Source: Cellvibrio sp. KY-GH-1
GTDB taxonomy: Bacteria > Pseudomonadota > Gammaproteobacteria > Pseudomonadales > Cellvibrionaceae
Reading direction: 5' to 3'
Assembly (NCBI RefSeq): GCF_008806975.1
Contig: NZ_CP031728.1
Coordinates: forward strand, 1,984,001-2,048,000
DNA: 64,000 nt
Every line of letters begins with the position of its first letter. The first letter of the stretch is position 1. The notes under the pieces are model-generated. The model did not search any database. It saw nothing but the letters and a program-made list of their open reading frames with translations, and was not told the DNA's origin. Of the stretch, positions 56,602-64,000 are shown one piece after another. Made by a program: the position numbers and the translations under genes.

Positions 56602-58082
56602 TCCTGATCAGCTCCCGACAGAACTTCATCAATGGAGAACCAACGGCGACGATCACTTGCCAGCATTTGCGCCGACGCTTGTGGACCCCAGCTGCCCGCC
56701 ATATAGCCGTGCGGTTTGTTTTCTGGACGTTGCCAAGCTTCGATAATAGGATCGATCCACGCCCAAGCGGCATCAACTTCGGCACGATGAATAAACAAAC
56801 TGGCATCGCCCGCGGCTGCATCCAACATTAAACGCTTGTAAGCATCCGAGTAAAAATCTTTATAGGTGTCAGCAAAATTCAGATTCAACACCACAGGGCG
56901 CAAATGGGTTTCATGTTTTTCCAGATCTTTGGACACCATGATGATCTTAATGCTTTCTTCCGGCTGCAGGCGAATAATCAAACGGTTAGGTGTAGCAGCT
57001 CCAGCTGACTCAGGATAAACACGGTGTGCAACATCTTTGTACTGGATAACGATTTCAGCAAAGCGCTGTTTCATGCGCTTGCCGGTACGCAGATAGAATG
57101 GCACGTTAGCCCAACGCGAGTTATCGATGTAAGCGCGGATAGCCACAAACGTTTCGGTGTTGCTTGGCTGACCCAGCTCATCCAAATAACCTGGAACCTG
57201 CTTTCCACTGAGCTCACCCGCCACATATTGGCCGCGCACGGTGTTGTATTTAACGGTATTGCCAGTCAATGGGCGCAGGCTCTCTAACACTTTCAATTTT
57301 TCAGCGCGAATACGCTCGGCAGTCATTTTGTTAGGTGACTCCATCGCCACCAAACACAACAATTGCAGGATGTGATTTTGCACCATATCGCGCAGCGCAC
57401 CAGCGCCATCATAAAAGCTCGCACGCCCTTCCAAACCAACGGTTTCAGAAATGCTGATTTGCACATGATCGATTGATTTGGCGTCCCACAAATGCTCGAA
57501 CATCCCGTTGGCAAAACGCAAGGCCAACAGGTTTTGTACGGTCTCTTTACCGAGATAATGATCGATACGGAAGATCGCGTCTTCACGGAAGTATTCAGCG
57601 ATCTGGCTATTAATTTCTTCGGCAGTTTTCGCGTCGTAACCAAGCGGCTTTTCAACAACTACGCGCGCGGTATCAGTAATCAGTCCGGTTTCATGCAAAT
57701 GCTTACAGCAAATGCTGAACACCGATGGCGGAGTAGACAGGTAGAACACGCGTTGGCTGTTGCCACCCGAATTCAGTAATTGCGCCAACGCATCCCAATG
57801 CTCGTCTTTAGTACCGATATCAACAAAAACCGGAAACAGGCATTTGGCGAATTCGTCCCAATCGGCCGCGACAAATTCTTCACCACCCAGATGCTTTTCA
57901 GCAGCATCACGCACCTTTTGCTTGTATTCGGCAACCATTTGGGTATTGCGACATGTCGGAATAATACGCGCGCTAGCTGGCAGAGAGCCTTCACGATGAG
58001 CGCGGTAAAGACCGGGAATCAATTTGCGCAAAGCCAAATCGCCAGCGCCCCCAAAAATGACAAAATCAAACGCTTCGAGCAT
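56595..58082 (-). CDS. zwf: Glucose-6-phosphate dehydrogenase
   Basis: 495-aa enzyme, first step of the Entner-Doudoroff and pentose phosphate routes. NADP site FVIFGGAGDLALRKLIPGL, and catalytic RIDHYLGKETVQNLLALRFA with the conserved DHYLGK. Start ATG at 58082. Followed by pgl and eda, so the three steps to KDPG cleavage (except edd) are in one unit. Confidence 0.96.
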   Translation of the reverse strand: MLEAFDFVIFGGAGDLALRKLIPGLYRAHREGSLPASARIIPTCRNTQMVAEYKQKVRDAAEKHLGGEEFVAADWDEFAKCLFPVFVDIGTKDEHWDALAQLLNSGGNSQRVFYLSTPPSVFSICCKHLHETGLITDTARVVVEKPLGYDAKTAEEINSQIAEYFREDAIFRIDHYLGKETVQNLLALRFANGMFEHLWDAKSIDHVQISISETVGLEGRASFYDGAGALRDMVQNHILQLLCLVAMESPNKMTAERIRAEKLKVLESLRPLTGNTVKYNTVRGQYVAGELSGKQVPGYLDELGQPSNTETFVAIRAYIDNSRWANVPFYLRTGKRMKQRFAEIVIQYKDVAHRVYPESAGAATPNRLIIRLQPEESIKIIMVSKDLEKHETHLRPVVLNLNFADTYKDFYSDAYKRLMLDAAAGDASLFIHRAEVDAAWAWIDPIIEAWQRPENKPHGYMAGSWGPQASAQMLASDRRRWFSIDEVLSGADQEW

Positions 58083-58164
58083 GAGGAGTAATCCTGTTTA
58101 TGAATCTGGACAGTGGATATACGTGAAAACGCCTTGTTAATATCCGGCGTATTTTTAAAACGAA

Positions 58165-58188
58165 GACCCCGAACAGAGGTTCGGGGTC
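58165..58188 (-). terminator. edd terminator
   Basis: GACCCCGAAC (58165-58174) and GTTCGGGGTC (58179-58188), 10-bp arms with a 4-nt loop. On the minus strand TTCGTTTT follows. It lies 14 nt after the edd stop and separates edd from zwf. Confidence 0.82.
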
Positions 58189-58202
58189 GAAAATTTAACT
58201 GC

Positions 58203-60077
58203 TTACCAGTTAAACACCGTAGCTCCTTCTTCAGCCAAGCCCACCGAGGCGCGGAAAGGCGCAAACAGCTCGCGCCCCATACCGTAGTGAACATTAGTCA
58301 AATCACATTGGGCCGGTTGGCGTTTTGCCAATTCTTCATCGCTGACCAATAACTGCAAGGTTCCCGTTTCTGCGTCCAATTCAATCATATCGCCAGTTTG
58401 GATCAGGCCGATAAGGCCATTATCGAGCGCTTCCGGGGTCATGTGGATAGCCGCTGGAATCTTACCAGAGGCGCCGGACATACGGCCATCAGTAACCAAC
58501 GCCACTTTGAAACCGCGATCCTGCAACACCCCCAGCGGAGGAGTGAGCTTGTGCAGTTCGGGCATGCCACAGGCTTTAGGGCCCTGGAAGCGAACCACCG
58601 CGACAAAATCTTTTTCCAGTTCGCCGCGCTTGAACGCCGTTTGAAGCTCTTCCTGACTCTGGAAAACAATTGCTGGGGCTTTCACCATGCGATGCTCGGC
58701 TTTCACTGCCGAAATTTTGATAACTGAGCGACCAATATTGCCTTTCAGCAAGCGCAGACCACCTTCAGGAGCAAACGGCTTGGACGCTGGGCGCAATACC
58801 GAATCATCCAGGCTTTCTGCTACTGCATCACGCCATACCAATTCGCCATTGTCCATGAACGGCTCTTTGGTGTAATGCGACAAACCACCCTCGGCACCCA
58901 TGATGGTCTTCACATCGTCATGCAACAGGCCCGCAGCCCGCAGCTCGCGAATTAAATACCCCATACCACCAACCGCCTGGAAGCGGTTTACATCGGCAAG
59001 ACCGTTAGGGTAGATACGGCACATGAGCGGGATTATATCCGAAATATCTGACAAATCCTGCCAATCAACAATCACACCCGCTGCACGAGCAATCGCCACT
59101 ACGTGCATCGCATGATTGGTTGAACCACCGGTAGCCATCAAACCAACAATACCATTTACCACAGACTTTTCTGTGACAATGTCAGCGAGGGTTACACGGC
59201 TTTCAGCGCGAGTAATACGCGCCAATTGATGCACATGCGCGCGGGTCAAAGCATCGCGCATCTCGGTATAAGGGTTGATGAAAGTACTGCCGGGTAGATG
59301 CATACCCATGATTTCCATCAACATCTGGTTTGTGTTCGCCGTACCGTAAAAGGTACAGGTTCCAGCACTGTGATAAGAAGCGCTCTCCGCAGCCAACAGC
59401 TCTTTGCGCCCCACTTTACCTTCGGCGAACAGCTGGCGCGCTTTGGCTTTTTCGGCATTGGACAAACCGGGAGTCATTGGGCCTGCAGGGATAAAGACGA
59501 TTGGTAATTGACCAAAGGACAATGCCCCCATCATCAAACCCGGAACAATCTTGTCGCACACACCAAGGCAAATCGCACCGTCGAACATGTCATGTGACAG
59601 CGCGATAGCGGTACTCATAGCAATTACATCGCGACTGAAGAGGGACATTTCCATTCCTGGAAAGCCTTGGGTGACGCCGTCACACATAGCCGGTACACCG
59701 CCCGCCATCTGTGCAGTCATGCCCATTTCTTTAGCTGCCGCCTTGATCGGCTCCAGATATTCGCCATAGGGGACATGGGCAGACAACATTTCGTTGTACG
59801 CAGAAACCACACCCAAGTTTGGCGCTTGACCTTCTGCCAGGGCTTCTTTGTCGGAAGCATTACAGGCAGCGAAACCGTGCGCGAGATTGGCACACCCTAA
59901 ATGATGACGGGCTGGGCCGTTGCTGCGGAATTTATCGACGCGCGCCAGATAGGCGGCGCGGGTATTTTTGCTACGGGCGATAATACGCTCGGTAATTGCA
60001 ACAAGTCTTGGATCTGTAGCTAACACGTCAGTCATGGGAATACCATTGCTCATTGGGTCTGTACCTGGCACAGGCAT
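58203..60077 (-). CDS. edd: 6-phosphogluconate dehydratase
   Basis: 624-aa Fe-S dehydratase of the IlvD/Edd family, which makes KDPG from 6-phosphogluconate. [39 protein letters not shown] and [16 protein letters not shown] hold the Cys ligands; [20 protein letters not shown] is the signature. Starts at 60077, 60053 or 60035 are all in frame; homologues fit any because this tail is not conserved. Confidence 0.95.
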   Translation of the reverse strand: MPVPGTDPMSNGIPMTDVLATDPRLVAITERIIARSKNTRAAYLARVDKFRSNGPARHHLGCANLAHGFAACNASDKEALAEGQAPNLGVVSAYNEMLSAHVPYGEYLEPIKAAAKEMGMTAQMAGGVPAMCDGVTQGFPGMEMSLFSRDVIAMSTAIALSHDMFDGAICLGVCDKIVPGLMMGALSFGQLPIVFIPAGPMTPGLSNAEKAKARQLFAEGKVGRKELLAAESASYHSAGTCTFYGTANTNQMLMEIMGMHLPGSTFINPYTEMRDALTRAHVHQLARITRAESRVTLADIVTEKSVVNGIVGLMATGGSTNHAMHVVAIARAAGVIVDWQDLSDISDIIPLMCRIYPNGLADVNRFQAVGGMGYLIRELRAAGLLHDDVKTIMGAEGGLSHYTKEPFMDNGELVWRDAVAESLDDSVLRPASKPFAPEGGLRLLKGNIGRSVIKISAVKAEHRMVKAPAIVFQSQEELQTAFKRGELEKDFVAVVRFQGPKACGMPELHKLTPPLGVLQDRGFKVALVTDGRMSGASGKIPAAIHMTPEALDNGLIGLIQTGDMIELDAETGTLQLLVSDEELAKRQPAQCDLTNVHYGMGRELFAPFRASVGLAEEGATVFNW

Positions 60078-60100
60078 ATCACCTGTGAAGCCTGCGCAAC

Positions 60101-60202
60101 CTAGTTACGCACAGCGCCAGATACTTTGCCCGGCGCTTTGATAATGTCTCTCTTGGTACCCTGCACCTTGACGTTTGCCACAGTGAAGGTGCCGTTTTTC
60201 AA
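60101..60202 (-). pseudogene. 33-codon frame between pgi and edd, possible remnant
   Basis: Reading leftward from a TTG at 60202: LKNGTFTVANVKVQGTKRD and then [14 protein letters not shown] before TAG at 60101-60103. It looks protein-like (regular alternation, beta-strand pattern) but has an in-frame stop just upstream and no ribosome site. I do not recognise it; it may be a decayed C-terminus or a very small gene. Confidence 0.3.
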
Positions 60203-60212
60203 GCGTTAAAAC

Positions 60213-61877
60213 TTATTCGCCCGCTTTTGCGCGCTTGTAAAAATCAATCAGATTGCGGGTTGAGGCATCATGGCTGGCACTGGTGCTTTTGGCCACATCC
60301 AACTCCGGCTGAATTCCAGCAGCCAACACCTTGCCCAATTCAACACCCCATTGATCAAAGGAGTGAATGCGCCAGATGATACCTTGTACAAAGATTTTGT
60401 GCTCATAAAGCGCAATCAGTGCACCCAGCGTACGAGCGTCAACCTTATTTAACAAAATGGTATTGGTTGGTCGATTACCGCGATGCACCTTGTGCTCAAC
60501 GATTTCTTCGATACGCGCCGGACTAACCCCTTTGGCCGACAAGTCGCGCCTAACCTGATCAGCATCACTACCCAACATCAACGCTTGGGTCTGGGCGAAG
60601 AAGTTTGCCATTAGTGCATCATGATGACCTTCAACAGCAATATTTGGAGTTACCGAACCAATAAAATCTGCCGGGATAATGTCGGTACCTTGGTGCAACA
60701 TCTGATAAAAGGCGTGCTGACCATTAATACCCACCTCTCCCCACACCAGTGGAACGCTGGCGTAAGAAATTTGCTCTCCAGCCCAGTTAACAGATTTGCC
60801 GTTACTCTCCATCTCCGCCTGCTGCATGTAAGCAGGGAAACGGTGCAAACACTGATCGTAGGGTAGTAACGCATGCGCGGGATAACCGAGGAAGTTGCGA
60901 TTCCAGATCCCCACTAATGCGAGCATCACCGGCGCATTTTCCGCCAAAGGTGCTGTTTGGAAGTGCTGATCCATTTCGTAAGCGCCCTGCAGCAGCTCAT
61001 CAAATAACTCATACCCCAAAAACAGAACTATCGGGAGACCAATCGCTGACCACAAAGAGAAGCGACCACCAACCCAATCCCACATATCAAAAATATTTTC
61101 TTCGGCGATACCAAATGCAGTCACCAGCTTGCGGTTAGTCGACACTGCCACAAAGTGCTTCGCAATAGCGGATTTGTCGCCCGCCGCCTTCATGAGCCAC
61201 TGCTCCGCGGTACGGGCGTTCGTCATGGTTTCCTGTGTCGTAAAGGTCTTGGAGGAGATTACAAACAACGTAGTTTCTGGATTCAGCCCTTCCAACACTT
61301 CTGCAATCTGCACGCCATCAATATTAGAGGCAAAGTGGATATTGAAGCGCTTGTCGCTATAGGCTTTGAGTGCCTCGCAAGCCATCAGCGGGCCGAGGTT
61401 TGAACCACCAATACCAATACTAACGATATCCGTAATGGTCTTGCCGGTGTAACCGACCCAAGCACCAGAACGAAGCTTTTCGCTCAGTTTGCGCATACGC
61501 TCCAACTCGGCATTCACTGCCGGGCGAGCGTCTGCACCATCAATCATAATCGGGTTGACTGACTTATCGCGCAGGGCAACATGCATTACAGCGCGATCTT
61601 CGGTGGCATTGATGTGCTCACCGGCAAACATCCGGCTACGCCAGGCTTCTACCTCGGCATCTTTTGCCAGAGCGAGCAATGCGGCTTTAGTTTCGTCGGT
61701 AATCAGGTTTTTGGAGTAGTCAAACAGGAAATTGGGGAGTTGCAGGGAGAACTTGTCGAACCGCTTATCATCGGAAGCAAACAGCGCTTTCATGTGCTGT
61801 GATTTCAACTGATCTGCATGGGCACTTAAGGCCTTCCAGGATGGTAAGTCAGTAGGACGTAGATTTGGATTAGTCAT
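60213..61877 (-). CDS. pgi: Glucose-6-phosphate isomerase
   Basis: 554-aa enzyme that interconverts glucose- and fructose-6-phosphate. VSIGIGGSNLGPLMACEALK holds the phosphate-binding loop, WDWVGGRFSLWSAIGLPI is the first family signature, and the C-terminal GVELGKVLAAGIQPEL the second. Complete, at the start of the leftward carbon cluster. Confidence 0.96.
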   Translation of the reverse strand: MTNPNLRPTDLPSWKALSAHADQLKSQHMKALFASDDKRFDKFSLQLPNFLFDYSKNLITDETKAALLALAKDAEVEAWRSRMFAGEHINATEDRAVMHVALRDKSVNPIMIDGADARPAVNAELERMRKLSEKLRSGAWVGYTGKTITDIVSIGIGGSNLGPLMACEALKAYSDKRFNIHFASNIDGVQIAEVLEGLNPETTLFVISSKTFTTQETMTNARTAEQWLMKAAGDKSAIAKHFVAVSTNRKLVTAFGIAEENIFDMWDWVGGRFSLWSAIGLPIVLFLGYELFDELLQGAYEMDQHFQTAPLAENAPVMLALVGIWNRNFLGYPAHALLPYDQCLHRFPAYMQQAEMESNGKSVNWAGEQISYASVPLVWGEVGINGQHAFYQMLHQGTDIIPADFIGSVTPNIAVEGHHDALMANFFAQTQALMLGSDADQVRRDLSAKGVSPARIEEIVEHKVHRGNRPTNTILLNKVDARTLGALIALYEHKIFVQGIIWRIHSFDQWGVELGKVLAAGIQPELDVAKSTSASHDASTRNLIDFYKRAKAGE

Positions 61878-62442
61878 TTACTACTCCGCAAACAAATTGC
61901 ATAGATGGTATTCCTAAGAACAGGTGGTTGATTCCTATTGTCGTTGTTTCGTTAATGCTGTTAGTGGGGTACCAGAACCGAACTTGCAGGTCTACGCCTT
62001 TTGCAAACACTCAATTGCCGTTACTTATTTCGCCACCAGGGTGCTGGCACGAAAGCCAACCAAGGAAAGGATAAACTTCCTACAGCAAAACACCCTTGCA
62101 CGCATACCATCCTAGATTTTTGCCTTAAAAAGAGAGAGTCTTATAAAAAGAAGCCAACTATTGAAACAACAGCAAAAGCTAAAAAATCCCTGAAAAAATT
62201 CAGCAGCAGCAAACAAAAATTGTCCGGCTCAAAAAGGCCGCTATGATAGGCAGATGGGTTTTAGGTGTCAATTAAACCACAAGCGACAACGCGCAGCCGC
62301 AACTGACAATTATCATGGAATTTACACAAAAAAAAATCCGCAAGAACTTCAATTGCACTGACGTTTTTTTGTATGAGCGCCTGATGCATTTTTAACTGCC
62401 ACAAACAACAAACTCGCAATAAAATTAACCGGATATCGACTT
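61878..62442. other. 565-nt gap between pgi and the GH84 gene
   Basis: Divergent spacer with no convincing gene. The + strand around 62130-62246 is A-rich and translates as a Lys/Ser-rich stretch, which I treat as composition. I looked for HexR-type sites (TGTAATTAAATTACA pattern) and saw none. Confidence 0.4.
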
Positions 62443-63543
62443 ATGCCTGAAAGCCCAAGCTCTGCGAATAAAATCCGTACAACCCCAATAGGCATCATTG
62501 AGGGTTTTTTCGGCAGACACTGGAGTTGGAGCGTACGAGACGCCTACGCGCAATTTCTTGCACAACATCAGTTCAATTTTTACATCTACGCACCAAAAAG
62601 CGACAAGCACTTACGCAAGCGCTGGCAACTGGATTGGCCTGTCACTGAAAGACAACAACTGCAAAAATTGCGGGCAATTTACAAGGATGCCGGTATCGAA
62701 TTTGGTATTGGCTTAAGTCCCCATGAAATTTATCTGGATGCCACACGCGATCAACGCACAATGCTCACGCAACGAATTCGGCAAATTAATGAATTGACAC
62801 CTGATATTCTCTGCATACTATTTGATGACATGCGCGGCGATATTCCTGGCTTGGCGCAAATTCAAATTGATATTGCCCATCAAGCCGCGCAAGTATCTAC
62901 TGCAAAAAAAATAATTTTTTGCCCAACCTATTACAGCTTTGATCCTGTGCTGGAAAAAGTATTTGGGGCTATGCCGGAAAACTATTGGCAAACATTTGCT
63001 GAGCGTCTTGACCCAAAGATAGACATGTTCTGGACCGGGGAAAAAGTCTGCTCAATTGAATACGCTCAGTCGCATCTGGACCAAGTCACCACTCTGCTCG
63101 GACGAAAGCCGTTTTTATGGGATAACTATCCAGTAAATGACGGCGCCGTTAAGTCTAATTTTTTGCAGTTGCGCGCGCTTGATAAAACCCACGCACTACT
63201 GCCGGGCAATATTGCTGGCCATGCGATCAATCCAATGAATCAAGCATGGCTTTCACAAATTCCACTCGCCAGTTTACCCAAAGCTTATGAGTTACAAGGC
63301 AACTACAACCCCAAACAAGTCTTCGAAGAACTTTGCACAGAAGTATGCGGAGATCAACTCGCAACACAACTAAAAAAAGATATTTCACAACTGCAAGACA
63401 AAGGCTTAAAAAACTTAACGAACAGTGAAAAAGAAAATTTGCGCAATACTTATCAAAAATTTTTGCCCAATCCATTTGCACAGGAAATTGTTGATTGGCT
63501 CGATGGCGAGTATCAATTTGATCCCGCCTGCCTAACTGAATAG
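62443..63543 (+). CDS. GH84 family beta-N-acetylglucosaminidase (O-GlcNAcase-like)
   Basis: 366 aa covering the NAGidase barrel. IGIIEGFFGRHWSW is the start of the family fold, and ILFDDMRGD carries the catalytic Asp pair (Asp128 and Asp129) of substrate-assisted hydrolysis. No signal peptide, N- or C-terminal binding domain, so a minimal cytoplasmic version. It could recycle GlcNAc-containing fragments or trim modified proteins. It converges with the esterase gene with only 5 nt between. Confidence 0.88.
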   Translation: MPESPSSANKIRTTPIGIIEGFFGRHWSWSVRDAYAQFLAQHQFNFYIYAPKSDKHLRKRWQLDWPVTERQQLQKLRAIYKDAGIEFGIGLSPHEIYLDATRDQRTMLTQRIRQINELTPDILCILFDDMRGDIPGLAQIQIDIAHQAAQVSTAKKIIFCPTYYSFDPVLEKVFGAMPENYWQTFAERLDPKIDMFWTGEKVCSIEYAQSHLDQVTTLLGRKPFLWDNYPVNDGAVKSNFLQLRALDKTHALLPGNIAGHAINPMNQAWLSQIPLASLPKAYELQGNYNPKQVFEELCTEVCGDQLATQLKKDISQLQDKGLKNLTNSEKENLRNTYQKFLPNPFAQEIVDWLDGEYQFDPACLTE

Positions 63544-63548
63544 CCAAA

Positions 63549-64000
63549 TCAAGCCAGGCGCTCTTGCAACCAGCGCGATATTGAAATGACTTGCTCACCA
63601 CAGAGCGTATGCTCCATCGCATAGGTTTCATAATTGACATTAGCACCAAACCCTTGCGTAAACTGGAAGGCGCGCTCACCTAATAATGGAGACACCACCG
63701 GGTCGCGAGTACCATGCTGAATCAGCAATGGAGTAGTTTTGTTTGTATCGTCAATTTGAATACTACTATGCGTTGCAAAATAACTGGATAACACCAGAAA
63801 ACCGGCGAGTGTTTTATTAAATGTGTAACCCGCCTGATACACCACTGCCCCGCCCTGCGAAAAGCCGGCAAGAATAATTCGCTCGGCAGAAACACCGCGC
63901 TCAATCTCGCGAAGAATTAAATTATGAACCGCTTTTGCACTCGCAACGAGTTGAGCCTCATCAATTTTTCGTTCCAGATTCATTTCCAGAATGTCGTACC
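63549..64000 (-). CDS. Carboxylesterase/phospholipase (alpha/beta hydrolase), 5' end outside window
   Basis: About 150 codons of an alpha/beta-hydrolase of the EstB/LysoPLA group. The nucleophile elbow is AGFSQGGAV, the Asp is in HGTRDPVVSP and the catalytic His in MEHTLCGE. The frame continues into the right edge (YDILEMNLERK), so the start and first strands are missing. Cuts short-chain esters or lysophospholipids in relatives. Confidence 0.88.
   Translation of the reverse strand, partial: YDILEMNLERKIDEAQLVASAKAVHNLILREIERGVSAERIILAGFSQGGAVVYQAGYTFNKTLAGFLVLSSYFATHSSIQIDDTNKTTPLLIQHGTRDPVVSPLLGERAFQFTQGFGANVNYETYAMEHTLCGEQVISISRWLQERLA

Noticed and set aside
62001..62246. Lys/Ser-rich 81-codon + strand frame
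   Set aside because: Explained by A-rich composition; no start signal and no fold.
61878..62442. HexR or other regulator box upstream of pgi
   Set aside because: No sequence close enough to a known consensus was found by eye.
1..64000. CRISPR arrays, rRNA genes, insertion sequences
   Set aside because: No regularly spaced direct repeats, rRNA sequence or transposase frames were seen in the window.

Overview
The window reads as a chromosomal segment of a Cellvibrio-like gammaproteobacterium (order Cellvibrionales). Three things point there: a secreted haem protein with discoidin-type and second carbohydrate-binding-type modules joined by poly-serine linkers, the alaS-lysC-csrA-tRNA-Ser order seen in Pseudomonas relatives, and a full Entner-Doudoroff gene set. 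The genus is an inference; no 16S gene is present.

Layout. (1) 1-16.5 kb is one end of an integrative conjugative element with a G-type (PFGI-1/ICEclc-like) mating apparatus. A compact leftward operon runs from the coupling protein TraD to the VirB4-like ATPase TraC, which leaves the window. A divergent rightward unit holds a small unknown gene and the MobH relaxase TraI. A tyrosine integrase follows, then a 58-nt 3' fragment of tRNA-Ala(GGC) that abuts gltX. Any cargo and the other attachment site lie to the left, outside the window. (2) 16.5-25.1 kb holds gltX, an acyltransferase, a thioredoxin-fold/ECF sigma pair, a VOC protein, a scar where two opposed glycosyltransferase genes have both lost their N-terminal halves, and a large di-haem secreted protein. 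(3) 25.7-41.4 kb is a cell-surface glycan region: glycosyltransferases, a heptosyltransferase, a DUF3413 sulfatase-like protein, a CDP-glycerol glycerophosphotransferase-like protein, two Stealth phosphotransferases, an LTA-synthase-like enzyme, and a kinase fused to a possible glycosidase-fold domain. It is interrupted at 27.6-30.1 kb by a sulfide/persulfide detoxification operon (bigR, rhodanese, tauE, ETHE1-like) led by a perfect 23-bp inverted repeat that overlaps a good promoter. (4) 41.6-49.8 kb is housekeeping: valS, tRNA-Ser, csrA, lysC, alaS, Trm112. (5) 49.8-52.5 kb encodes a MORN-repeat/legumain-like (C13) protease fusion and an M23 peptidase. (6) 52.6-61.9 kb, all leftward, is central carbon metabolism: pyk, gap, eda, pgl, zwf, edd, pgi. 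It ends with a GH84 gene and a partial esterase.

The most interesting block is 30.7-41.4 kb. Enzymes that move phospho-sugars (Stealth), glycerol-phosphate (TagF-like), or phospho-head-groups (LTA-synthase-like) sit next to a WaaP/InaA-type kinase fused to a barrel-like domain. I infer that this locus makes or decorates a phosphodiester-linked surface polymer, which would be unusual in a Gram-negative cell. This is a hypothesis from gene content, not something the sequence proves.
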